NCBI GenBank assembly: GCA_013399115.1 | Contig: VXAA01000101.1 | Span: 97,644 to 161,643 of the forward strand | Reading direction: 5' to 3' | DNA: 64,000 nucleotides | Source: Anseranas semipalmata | Lineage: Eukaryota; Chordata; Aves; Anseriformes; Anseranatidae | Part shown: piece by piece, positions 1 through 11,222 of the stretch | How the letters are laid out: every line of letters begins with the position of its first letter | Position numbering within the stretch: position 1 is the stretch's first letter | Translations under genes and position numbers: made by a program | Notes under the pieces: generated by a model | What the model was told of the DNA's origin: nothing | Databases searched by the model: none | Seen by the model: the letters and a program-made list of their open reading frames with translations, nothing else

Positions 1-3000
1 ATAATTAGAACAATTTTGTGGCTTTCCATTCCCCTTACATATCATGATGTGGCTCTGCTATAGAGAGATTAATACCATGCCCTACTTGAAAATCTGTTGG
101 TGAGGTTCTTCCAGGTAGTTGTTTTTCGCTTGGGTTTTGTAACGTTATTTCAGATAGGAACACTGACAGCCAAATGTCACCAACTGTAGGCAGATACCCA
201 CATAAATATCTATTACACATGAATGCCTGGCAATTTCCTGCCTCAGCAGTCAGTCGTTTTTGAACTAAAGTCCTCTGCTACTAAAAGCATAGGTTTCTAA
301 GGCTGGAGTTAGAAAAGTAACCTGGTAGCTGGTAACGAAAGTGGTAATTATCCTGGGTTAGGCAGTGGAATGAGAAGTGCTGTATGCCTTTCACAAGCAC
401 TGTAAAAAGGCAAAATTATTCAGCTTCTGCTAGCTTCTGTGCTCTACGTGTCCTGCAGTATTTCTGTATGGATCTTCTTTTTTTGCTAAATCTTATATAT
501 TAGTCCTGTGTAGTAAACATAGCTTATTGGATAAAATGTACCAAATCTTGAAAAAAACAAGTGCTAATTTATTTTCTTGCTTTGTAAACATTTCTATCAT
601 TTTTGCAGTCTCCAGTGGAAAGTCTTAAATTTGCATTTATAAGAAACATTTATGAAGAAAACTGAATTAAAATGACAAAGTGATGTTGCGTGGAGTATTC
701 ATCTGCTAACGTTTTACTGATGAGCTTATTTTATGAGAACTTGGTTTCATTGCAAAAATCTTTTCTCCTGGGGAAATCAACTGATGACAGTAACTAGATC
801 AAATTTTGCTTTCTATCCCCTTAGTTTCACTGGATTGCTTGGGATTTACTCATCTGAGGAAGACAAGGAAAATATGGTCTTTTGTCCTTTAAGTTTTATA
901 TCCGCCAGTACCAATGCAGGACATGTATTTTGCTCATGAAGGCCGGGCTAAGGTTAAGTTGCTTTTAAAGATAACAGTAGATTCCAGCGTCCTTGCATTT
1001 GTTTTGTATTTGGTGACAGTCACTAAATCAGAGGAAGGAATGTTCAAACAACACGCTTGAGGAAAAGTGATTTTTATAGAAAGGGCCCATTCCTGCTAAT
1101 AGCCAGTAACTGCACATAACCCCACTGACATTAAAAGTCCATTAGCTAAGCCCAGTTTAAACAGCAGCTGATGCTATGTCAGCTAAATGTACATTGGAAT
1201 TTTTCATGAAATGCAGCAATAGCACTTCTGTAATTTTTCTAAAAGTATGTACATTAAGGAAAGCAAATGTCATCTGATAGTAGTAAGATGAAGAGTTCAC
1301 ATTAAAGTAGGGAAAGTTGTAATCAAACTAAAGTTCCCATCTGGCTGCATTAACAGGAAACAAAAATAGTTACAAGAGAAGCAAGGAGTGTCAGGTTTGT
1401 GAATTAAAGCTAAATTAGCAAATCCAGTGTACAGGCTTCTGTAACACAGAATAACCTCAGAGGTGCTTATCTGTTTGCTCCTTTACCATGAAATATATTA
1501 TGGCTTTATTCAGGAAAAGTTTCTACTGAAGTCAGTCGGATGCTTTGTCATGTGGAGCACTGGGTTGCCATGGGAAAAAAAGGTTATTTGCAGGCTATTT
1601 AGGAAATATGTCTCATTATAGTAGTGTGAAAGCATTAAACTTGTCGAGATACAGTGTTTATATGTCTATGGCCTTAAATTATGGTTAAACATTTGCACAG
1701 AAAATAGCATCTACCCATACCAGCATATCAAAAAGAAGGTACAGAAGTATGGTGAGAAAATGGCGCATGTTCATTAAAAAGAAGAGAAGCATGACAGGTG
1801 TCAAAAGAGCAGAAATGAACTTTTTATTCATCTTCAAAAGCAGCCAGCAGACTAGGGTCCTCATACTTCGGTCTTGGGGCCCACTGAAGCAGTGGTTAGC
1901 TCTCAGTTTGGCCATCAGTCCAATTTTAAAAAGTTGTTTTGAAGTCAGCTTTGAAAACAGATATTATGCTATAAGGCCCTTGTGGAGGCAGACTAAGGGT
2001 TGTTTAGTAAGCTAATGGGAGAGCTGGAAGCAGAGGGGTAATTAGTCGCTTGCTGTCATGCTCACCACCCCCTCCACCTCCTCTTTGCTATTATCAGTCC
2101 ATTAGTGAAACCTTGTACAAGTACTGACAAGAGCAGAGCTTAAATACCTGATCTGGGTAGACATACCACAGCAAAAATCCTGCAAACACATCCAGAGGGT
2201 TCACTTAAACTCTTAACAAACCGTGTTAATAGTGCAAAACTCTCGAATGTGTCATGAGGCTGGCTTGAATTTTTTTTCTTCCCAGGCTGGAGGAGTCGAC
2301 ATTAGTGGCGTGCCCAGAGCAGACCATGTGTTTGTGAACCACAGGCTTTAAGGAGAGTAATTCAATTGCATTTTTTTCCCTTCTGGAACATAACATGTAA
2401 ACATATTACTGAACTAAAGCCTGGCTTTAATTACAAGCAGTAACTTTTTCATGTTGACAGATTTTCACATGGAAAGCTTTACTGAAAATGAGAGGAGACT
2501 TTTCTTGCCATCATTAGTTCTTGCTGCTCGGTGCTTTTATCAAGTACAGTAAAATACCATTTGAAATTAATTCCAAGCTTATATGGACATGTTTAATATA
2601 ATTACCAAGCAAAATCCTGTTTACTAACATATTGCTTGTGAAACCAGTCTGAATAATCTGGTCTCTGGCACACATAAATCAGGCAGTAATAACAGCTGTA
2701 AATATTTCACAATATACTTAGAGTGCTTTGATTTTAATACTGAATCCACTTTTGGGTTTTAAGGATAAAACATAGGTCACAATTGACTTTTCCCACATGT
2801 CTTTGCCTCGTCTCTTTCACTATTTCTCCTGTAAGTTATTAAAAAAATCATTATTGTACTTGATTATAAAAAAGTAAATATATACACTTTTCATGTGCTG
2901 AGAGAATTATGTAATTGAATTATGCTGGAGCTAACAAAGTGGTGGTGTTCACATTGGCGTGGGACTCTAATACGGTCATGAATATTTTTTATTGGAAAAG

Positions 3001-3939
3001 GCATTGCAATGCTAATACTCTTTGTCTTTCTTAAACTTTTACTGTTTTTATCCATCTGGATGTCTGTCTGTTGTATACGAAGCCTGAACCATGTGCATAA
3101 TCAGCTTCTTACATTTTTATGCAGATAATCCTGGGCTCCAAAGACCAGAAGTTTTTAGTGGAGCGCTGGGAGACTTGTGAGCCTGTGCTGTGTGCTGGAC
3201 CCAGTCTTCCTGGGAAGACTTTGAGCCTGTATTTCAATAGAAAGAGGAAAGGGAGATGAATAGTCTGTCTGAAACAGAATATTTGGGATTGCATGAAGCT
3301 ACTAAACAGTCTTTATGAGTTAGGACTGTGCACACAATGTGTTCAGTTCAGCAGACGGCCTGGAAATTTCATGAAAAAATTTATAATCATCCCTCAAGTC
3401 ATTTTTCCCTGTCCCAAACAAAGATATTGAAAAACAGTAATGTAAACCAAAACATTTTGCAATTTTTGTTTACTTTGGAATGTTCTTTACCCTCTAAAAT
3501 GAAATAAGAAATAAAGCAACCAAAGTACTATTTTGAAAGACAAATTTGAAAAATGTTCACTTTGGGGGATTTTTACCTTTGTTTTGCAGTTGGGTTCCCT
3601 CGCTAAGTTGACATAAATTGGCAAATGTTTTGGCCATTGCATTCTCTGAAGGAATTAGTAGTCTCCAGAAATATGCCAGGCTCTTTCAGGAATGCTCTCT
3701 GCTCTGAGTCATGAGCTTCTTGAGCTTCTGACCCCACCCCTCAAAATGAAAAATACAACCAAAAATTGTTATCAGCTAAGCAAAAATGTTGGGAAATGTT
3801 TCAGGAGAATACTTTTTTCCTACCTCCTCTTTCAATGCCCAGAGGTTGGCTGTGAGGGAATAAACAAAGCCTGTGGATGTGTTCAGCTGCTCGAGGTGCA
3901 AGGGAAGCACAGGACAGATGGAAATTACAGGGTGTCTTG
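1..3939. other. Unique AT-rich non-coding sequence, no gene recognised
   Basis: No open frame here exceeds about 90 codons and none resembles a known protein. I see no interspersed repeat. The stretch at 2530-2760 contains many AT-rich transcription-factor-like cores and little simple sequence, which is the texture of conserved non-coding DNA, but that is an impression from one sequence. A pyrimidine-rich run lies near 2060-2095. The segment fits intergenic or deep intronic avian DNA. Confidence 0.6.
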
Positions 3940-4310
3940 GCTGGTCCCCTGCACTGGGTGGTGGTGGCCAGGTGTTGGTCATGAGGGGACTGCACTGGTG
4001 GCCTCCGTGAGGAGAGGCCAGGGCTGCCCTGTGAGGAGACACAGCCAGCTCCAGTGGAACCACCACAGGGCACAGCTACGCCCATCACCCACCACCCATT
4101 GCCTCTCAGAAAATATATTTAAGAAAGGACAAAAAACTCTGGACAGGCAGAGGAGTGAATACCCATGTGAGAGAAGGAGGGGAGGAGGTGTGCCAGGTGC
4201 CAAGGCAGAGCTTCCCCTGCAGCCTCTGGAGAGGACCATGGTGGAGCAGGTTTATCCTGAAGGACTGCCACTTGTGGGAAGGACCCATACTGGAGAAGGG
4301 GAAGCAGTTT
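3940..4310 (-). repeat. Avian interspersed repeat fragment, class undetermined
   Basis: This block is markedly richer in G+C than its flanks and carries open frames on both strands at once (about 200 codons on plus, and 86 to 104 codons in two minus frames), as repeat-derived sequence often does. Read on the minus strand, its order of phrases (a block ending in AAGGACCCAT-type sequence, then a CAGGATAAACCTGCTCC-type block, a TTTCTTAAATAT block, then a proline/alanine-rich frame) resembles a repeat I recall as recurring in bird genomes and in spurious bird gene models. I cannot assign it to a LINE or LTR family, and its ends are approximate. No target-site duplication was found. The overlapping long open frames should not be taken as genes. 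Confidence 0.5.
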
Positions 4311-4600
4311 AAGTGTCTGGGTGGAATTTTTTTCATAGGAGGCCAATGAAGATCTGTGGCATAACTGGTATACCAAGGCACCATTAATATTTTCTGCAGT
4401 TATTAAGGACAATAAATGATTTCTTGTGGTCATTTATATAAGCAAAAACATGTTACCAAATAAAACTTCTGGGATGTTCTGATTGTGTCAGCTCTCAATG
4501 ATATGCCTGAATTTTGTACGTTTTTCCCAAGGTTTCTGCTGTTATCTAGGCATTTTGGAATTTGGTGGGCTTATACACATGCATTTCTGGCTCCCAAGTT

Positions 4601-4800
4601 ATCACAGAATCATAGAATGGCTTGGGTTGGAAGGGACCTTAGAGATCATCTAGTTCCAATGCCCTGCCATGGGGGCAGGGATGCTACCCCCTAGATCAGG
4701 TTGCCCAGGGCCCCATCCAACCTGGCCTTGAACACCTCCAGGGATGGGGCATCCACAGCTTCTCCGGGCAGCCTGTTCAGTGCCTCACCACCTTCAAGAA
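4601..4800 (-). mobile_element. CR1 LINE fragment, 5'-truncated, minus strand
   Basis: The left edge ATCACAGAATCATAGAATGG is the reverse complement of the CR1 3' terminus, which ends in ATTCTRTG octamer repeats rather than poly(A). It continues through the GGTTGGAAGGGACCT block and the CCATCCAACCTGGCCTTGAA block to GTGCCTCACCACC, all typical of the CR1 3' region. Only about 200 bases of 3' end are present, so no endonuclease or reverse transcriptase coding sequence survives. The copy belongs to the same subfamily type as the one at 48008 (TTGGAAGGGACCTT, then CTAGTTCCAA). The right boundary is approximate because the similarity fades. Confidence 0.95.
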
Positions 4801-7800
4801 GAGGGTGAAGAGAGTTGCTTGTTAAGTAAAAAATGTAATGACTTTCTAACGTACTCATGTATTTTTCTGTTTCTTCTCCATGTATATGAAAATAAAGTGG
4901 CTGCTCTTTTGGAAATTCTTCATTTTGAACTGTAGACTTTAATATTTCTATGTAAGTATATTAGTGGGGAACTATATTTGCCACATGTTCTGTAAGGTCA
5001 AAATTCATCTTAAAACTCTCTTGGCTACTTTTTGTCAGCTACTGAAGTTCAGTTTCTTTGAGCAAATTAACTCTTATCCACAGTCCAAAGTTAAAACAGT
5101 TGTATTGCTTGTTTTCTGAAGTGGTACCTGAAAAATAAATACAAATACCTATTTATTATCACTCATGCATATTACAAAATAAACATACCAGGAAATGTTT
5201 TGTTTAAAGTGATTCTTTTAAAAATAAAAAATAAAAACAATTCTCTAATGACCAGACTTCATCTAACTTTGCCTTGCTTTTAGATGCTCAGTATTTTAAG
5301 ATATATTAATGTGTTTTCATAAATACAAATTGTTGTCATTGTCTTGTGATCAATATCAAACATCACTATCAACATCATGTGAGCACATAGGAATACATAG
5401 CTATGGTTTGCAAAGGTGTAACTAGACAATATGCAGCAGGTGGTTGTCTCTAGAGAGATTACAGGGGTTCCTAAATGCAGAACTTTGATTTTGGAAAGCA
5501 GAAGTCCCAGTTCTTAGTTTTCTGTAGTATGAGAACTTGCACTAACGTCTGAGTCATTGCTTGAGAACATTGCACTGTATGAAAAATATTAAATTGCTTC
5601 TTTAAGTGTATGTGCAGGCAGTGTCCACTGTCATTGAGAAATTATTAGTGCGTATGATTACCTAACCACAAGGAATTTCTAGGCTGAAATAGCTTAGGTA
5701 AGCCTACATGTTTTCTTCCCACAAACACAACTGAAAGGCTCATGCAAATCTATTGCAAGTCTGCTGACTATGAAATACTATTTGAGAAGATGCACTTACC
5801 TGGAGGCTAAAGAGATGACCGGAGAATAGCCCTAGGCTCAAAATTCAGTTCTCCTGACTTGCGCTCTGGGTTGTTTATCAAATGCTGGATTGTTTACTAT
5901 CAGGTGATGTGACCTTTAGTTTTCAGCTGCCACCATTATCTAAATGGCAATATAAATCTTCCTCTAGTAGCCAAAACTCTTAACGAGAAATTGTGCAATA
6001 CCATATTTTCATGACTGGAGGGCCACCAGGTATGATTTATGTGTATGAAAACTACATGGTTGTAGGAGCACAGGTCTGGATCTGGGGAAGGCCAAAGGTG
6101 TTTTGATTAGCAAGGAAATGGACACCAACTGGTTTATGTATACATATAAATGCATATTACAGTATTGAGGTGCACAGGTAAATTGTGCATGCCACTTAGC
6201 CGCATCTGTTCTTCATAGGTTTCAACCCCCAGGCTGTAGTTTTTGAAACTTCCGGTTATGCTCAGATTCGCTGATTTTCTAGGTGGAAGAGCTGGCCTTC
6301 AGCAAACCCGTTTGTTTCTGGTGCTGTCGTTGTGTTTGAAGCAAAGTGGCTTCCCAGAGTTCGGTGAGCACCTCAGTGCAGCACCAGCTGAGGGCTGTTA
6401 ACAGCCCCAGTTTCTGCAAGACTGTATTCACTGGGGAGAGATTTCTATCTCATCTGTTGAGATGAAAAAATTTCCATGACTCTAAGAATGCTTTAAAAAA
6501 ATGAAATGAAGGAGAAGAGACAACAAAGTATATCAGAGAGCAATCCCAGTGTTAACAAACAGTCTTTGCCACTAAAATGGGGAGGAAAATGTTTCTATCT
6601 TTACAAGATCTCGTCCCACTTAAAAGAACGACAAAGAAAAAAAAAAGATCTAGAACAGCAATAATTGGGTAAAATGCTTTTGTATGACTGCTAGTTGTCT
6701 GGGGCTCTCTTATTTTTTAAAATATTACAGCTTGCAGAAACTTTCTTGGAAAGTTTCTGCAGCCAACCATCACCCCACCAAGGCAAAGCCTCCACGAATC
6801 TGATAACTAAAAGGAAAAGGCTGTGTGTTCACATTGCCCCAGAACGTCACCCTGCTGCTGATCAGCAAGTGAGGTGAACTTTTCTCAGCAGGTCTCTGTG
6901 CCATCGAGGCTGTCTGTCTAGCTACTGCAGTGGCTAGTCACTTTTGACCGTCTTAGAGGGTATTCACAAAAACAACACTAAAACTGTATTTTCCTCATTA
7001 TCTTTTCTCAAAGTAGGCGATGGAAAATTTAAACAAACAAAACTCAACCTGATTAGGATTATTGGTTTCAAATACTAATTATTAACAGTAGAAAAAATTA
7101 ATTTCTCTGGACAATTGGGAGTTTTGAATACATTACCTTATTTATTTCCATTTCCCTGGGTGGTAAGACAGATACTGCATTGTTTAAAGAAGCTAAAGCT
7201 TTCTCTTTCCCCCAGAACGCGTTTATAAAGATGAAGTACAAAGCAAGCATTCTATTTTACTTGCATGAAGACTTGGGATGGGAACAAACATATTTATGGG
7301 ATTTGAGGCTAGGGGAAGGCAGTATTTTGATCCTCCAGCTAAACAGAAATGTGTTTTGGGGAGCAGGGTAGTGTGCTGATTCTAAAGCCCCCAGCAGACG
7401 CAAGCGCATGCAGGCGGTCTGGTTAAGGTTACCAAAGCATGTTATGCATTATGCTACTTGAGTCAACAAAGGGAAGATTATTATAAAGAAACCACTCCTT
7501 TCTGTGTGGACAGCAGCACACAGAGCTAACTTGTCCTGCCTAATTACTGCAAGGACTCGTGCAGTGCTCTTTTACTGGTGCTTGTTTGCAATCAAGTGGG
7601 CTGAATGGTGCCCTGACATAAAACAGAGGAAGTGGTTAGGAGACAGGCCTGTAATTACCAGCAGCAGGTGCTCATAAAGAAATGCCAGTGAGATGTTTGG
7701 AGAGGCAAATGCTGCTTTGGGAAAGACCTCAGGATCCTCAGTTCAGGCTGGAAGGCATTTCAGTAAGAACTGAGGCGAGCAGGGAGGAAGAACTCCTTGA

Positions 7801-7910
7801 AAACCAAAAGAAAAGTCACTTGAATTGAAGGGCTCTTAAAATAAATGTTTTACTCTCTGTATGATTTTATCTATAATATTGTAGCTATGAGGCCTATTAA
7901 AGTACTTCAG
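4801..7910. other. Unique non-coding sequence
   Basis: No gene or interspersed repeat is recognised. Open frames stay near 60 codons. The stretches 5790-5970 and 7380-7700 are rich in short transcription-factor-like words and low in simple repeats, so they are reasonable candidates for conserved non-coding elements. This is an inference from texture only. Confidence 0.55.
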
Positions 7911-8058
7911 AAAAAAAAAAAAAAGAAAACAAGACGAAAAATTCATATTGCCACCTGGTTTTCTCTTGAAGTTTATTTATTTATTTATTTATTTATTATT
8001 TTTTATTTATAGGAATCTGTTCCTTATTCATCCAAAAACTATTTCAGATGGGGGGGGG
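7911..8058. repeat. Poly(A), (TTTA)n and poly(G) low-complexity cluster
   Basis: Three simple tracts lie close together: an A14 run at 7911-7924, a (TTTA)n tract with minor interruptions at about 7972-8010, and a run of nine G at 8050-8058. A further A14 run follows at 8170-8183. The tetranucleotide tract is a probable length-variable microsatellite. Confidence 0.9.
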
Positions 8059-8183
8059 AGCACTCAGAAGAACAATTTTCCGAATTGATCCATCTAGCCA
8101 CTACGAAAGATACCAGACGGTCATTATTGTCTTTGAAGGCCAGAGGAAACTGTAAAACCAAACAACAGCAAAAAAAAAAAAAA

Positions 8184-11067
8184 GAAAAGGAGAACACAAG
8201 GTGTCTGAGTGAAGGTTTTGGAGCAAAACAGATGGGAAGTCTTGGTGAAAAGACCATGGATCAGGCCGTTGTTTTTACTCTGAGCGCTGCTGCCAGGGCA
8301 GGACCATTTGTTATCAGCAACTCTCCTGTTCAGCCGCTAGGATGGGAGTCATTTTGGTGTGCTTGCTGCCTACTCTAAGCTGTAAATTATGTAAACCGAG
8401 CTGATAAAGTTGATTTAAGCATTTTGGGGTTTCATACACGTGGGAAAATGTCAAAGGAAAATGTAAAGCATAAATGGGAGTGAAGGCACAGTTCTGTAAA
8501 AATCCTGTCTCTCGTGAGCGATCCTATTAACCTTTCAAGTGCGAGGACACTTTGGCAAGCATCTGTGTTTCAGTGTGGGAGTAGTCCCATGCCTCTATGT
8601 GCAGCTTTGCACGGTTGTGGCCTAAAATGAGTGGCCCCACCAAAGTTTTCTAAGAAGATGAGTAACAGCCCCTTAGGAAGGATTTCAGAGCAGGAATATC
8701 TCCGAAGTATTAATCTAAGCTCCCTAGTTACAAGAGCTCTCATCAGAGAAGTTTGCTAATGTCTATTGATTACATCTTTTTTTTTTTTTTGTATTGGTGT
8801 GCAAGGAGCTTTATTGATTCTCTTTTATGAGTCATTAATGAAATCTATAGAAGCCTAACAAGATTGTATAGTTAACCTTGGCAAAATTGCCTGCACTTTT
8901 TACGTGAGCAGAAAAAGGAAAATACAATGTTCCTTTTTGGTTGTTTAAATTATATGGGAGTGAGTGAATTTCGTGGAATCAAATACTTTTTAGCACAGAA
9001 AGAGAGCATGATGTATCTATACTACCCCATTAATTCCAAAATGTGCTTAGCAGGGATTTGGGGGGAATACTTTGTTTTCCTGCCTAATGGTACCACATAT
9101 TTATCGCTATGAAAACAAGCAGGGAAGTCAATCACTCATTACACATGCCAGAAATGCTTGCCATGTTCACAATGGTGGTATGTCAAGACTCGGTCTCACT
9201 TTAAAAGAACAGGCAGGATTTATCCTGGAACTGTACCAAAATGGACCAATCTTTCTCAAAAATATGAAGCTGGGATCAATTTTGCAAAGTTAAAATAAAC
9301 AGTAGTCACACTTGATGCAGTATATTATGCTAACAGAGGAAGAAATGTAAAGAGCTGGGTGTATCTATGGATTTGGCTTGGTTGAACATTAAACATGATA
9401 CATTGGATTAAAAAATTATCCACTAACTTAAAAACTATTCATTAGAAAATTTGGGAAGAGTTTTCAGTGTATTATTTCGTTCTTCACTATTTCCTTATAC
9501 ATATTTTACTTTTTATACCACTTAAATTAATGAAGGCCATCTTGGCAGTGAAGTGCAAAGCTAACCCCCAGAGTAGCGATTGCTTTGCATAGTGAGAGCT
9601 CAGATCACGCTCATCAGAAGCTCAGAAAGCCTTTGAGTGAATATTGTGCATTTTTATCTGCAGTAGGAAAAACATACCAGAGACAGGCATGTATAATTAT
9701 CTTCATTTCTAGATGGAAACCAGAGGAGCGGGAGGCAGCACTGGAGATTCAGCAGACCCTGCAATTCTGCTCTGGTGGGCTCACAGAAAGCATGGAAGTA
9801 ATTTGTGGTATGAGAATGGCTGGCGTTGCTTGTTTCCATCCAAAGGCCATGGAGAATATAGGAAGCCGACGCTGGGTTTTTACACCACAGGCTGGTTCAC
9901 AACCAGCCTCGCTGCTGCTTGATGACCTTGTGCTTGCCGCTTGTCCTCAGCGTGTGGTCAGCAAGCTGCTGGTGCAGTCAAAATTAGGAGTTAGGTCTCG
10001 TAATCCTTTTCTTCCCACTGGATGGACAGTCTTCCTGGAGCATTTACAAGGCTGTTCTTCCTGCTGTCATGAAACTGGAGGCTAGATGTTACTGCTTTTA
10101 TCAGCTCATAAAATAAGTACAGGCCAGTTCTCCTTTTTGCATTTTTTAAGTTTGTGTTGCATGTTCTAGTACTGGTTTGGGTTCTGGGTAATGACCATGC
10201 CAGCTCTGGTGTTCAAAAAATGATGTCAGCGCTGGAGGACAGAGATCTGTGGTACATTAGACTCCCTTTATTTCCTCCTGTGGAAGATGTATCTAGAAAA
10301 TCCATTGCTTGGATCTCCCTGGGTGGGAGGCAGCTGGAGTAATCTTCTGAGCTAGCATAAGAAAACTGCAGGATTAACCTGAACAATATATCTAAAATGC
10401 ATTACTGCATCAAAGAGGGAGACACAGACATGTTACCTTTTGTTTTCACGTAGAAGTAACACAAAGAATAAGGGTTTGGTTATTTTTCTTTTAATTGAAC
10501 ATTTTGGTTAAACTTCCTTGCAGTTTCAGGAAGTCAGTACATTAGTAGCTTTATGTATTTGAAAGCTAAAGATGTTCTGATGGCTGCTAATATTTGGTTT
10601 CTACTTCAGTTAAGCTCCTGAATTCTTTTATTTATTGATCAAGCTAGCCTTTAGGTTAGAGGGTGCCGATAAGTATTTGGACCCTGGCACTCCACGTCAG
10701 TAAGAACATGAGGAATAAATACAATCATATACACCATCTCCAGGTAGATTTCCAGGCAGTACATTTCCAAGAAGACAACACTCCCAGTTTTGTAACAGAA
10801 AACGATGAAAAGGAAGAGAGGGAGAGGCAAAAGGACAAATGGGTGGTTGCAAAGATGAAGAGATATAGTTGGGATTAATCAGTCCTTTGCTAACATGTTA
10901 TGTGCTCCAGAAACAGCTGGCTTTTCATCCTGGGAGTGTGCTTGAGAAAGTTTGCAGTAAGCAAACGGCTTGGGTGGTTCAGCTGGGGGTAGGAGAGAGG
11001 GTGCTGAGCTGTCTAAAAGTGCTCCTACACAATCCAGCTGACAACAGCAGTGAGTGCAAACAAAGCT
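8184..11067. other. Unique non-coding sequence with a T14 tract
   Basis: No gene is recognised. A T14 run lies at 8777-8790. The longest open frame is 9585-10085 on plus (166 codons). Its translation shows no domain, signal peptide or membrane pattern I can identify, and I treat it as chance. Nothing else in this stretch stands out. Confidence 0.5.
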
Positions 11068-11222
11068 GTTCGCTGCTGCCAGACAGAGGTGGGAGCACGC
11101 AGCAGTGGGAGGAGGTGTTTGGCCGCTGGGGAGCGACGGCAGCGTTTGCAGTCCTGGTGACTCAGCTGTCTCTGTCCCGAACCGTGCGTGCCAGCCCCTG
11201 CGTGCTCACAGGTGAGCGCACC
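11068..11222. promoter_or_regulatory. Small CpG-enriched patch
   Basis: About eleven CpG dinucleotides fall within roughly 155 bases, well above the surrounding AT-rich sequence where CpG is scarce. A splice-donor-like CAG|GTGAGC occurs at about 11209-11217, inside an open frame of 163 codons (10869-11360, plus). The patch could be an unmethylated regulatory element or a short GC-rich exon, but no protein similarity is recognised. It is too short for a classical CpG island. Confidence 0.3.

Noticed and set aside
3692..4312. 206-codon plus-strand open frame, the longest in the window
   Set aside because: Most of it lies in the GC-rich repeat block, with competing frames on the opposite strand and no recognisable domain.
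9585..10085. 166-codon plus-strand open frame
   Set aside because: No domain, signal or splice context recognised, and overlapping frames exist on both strands.
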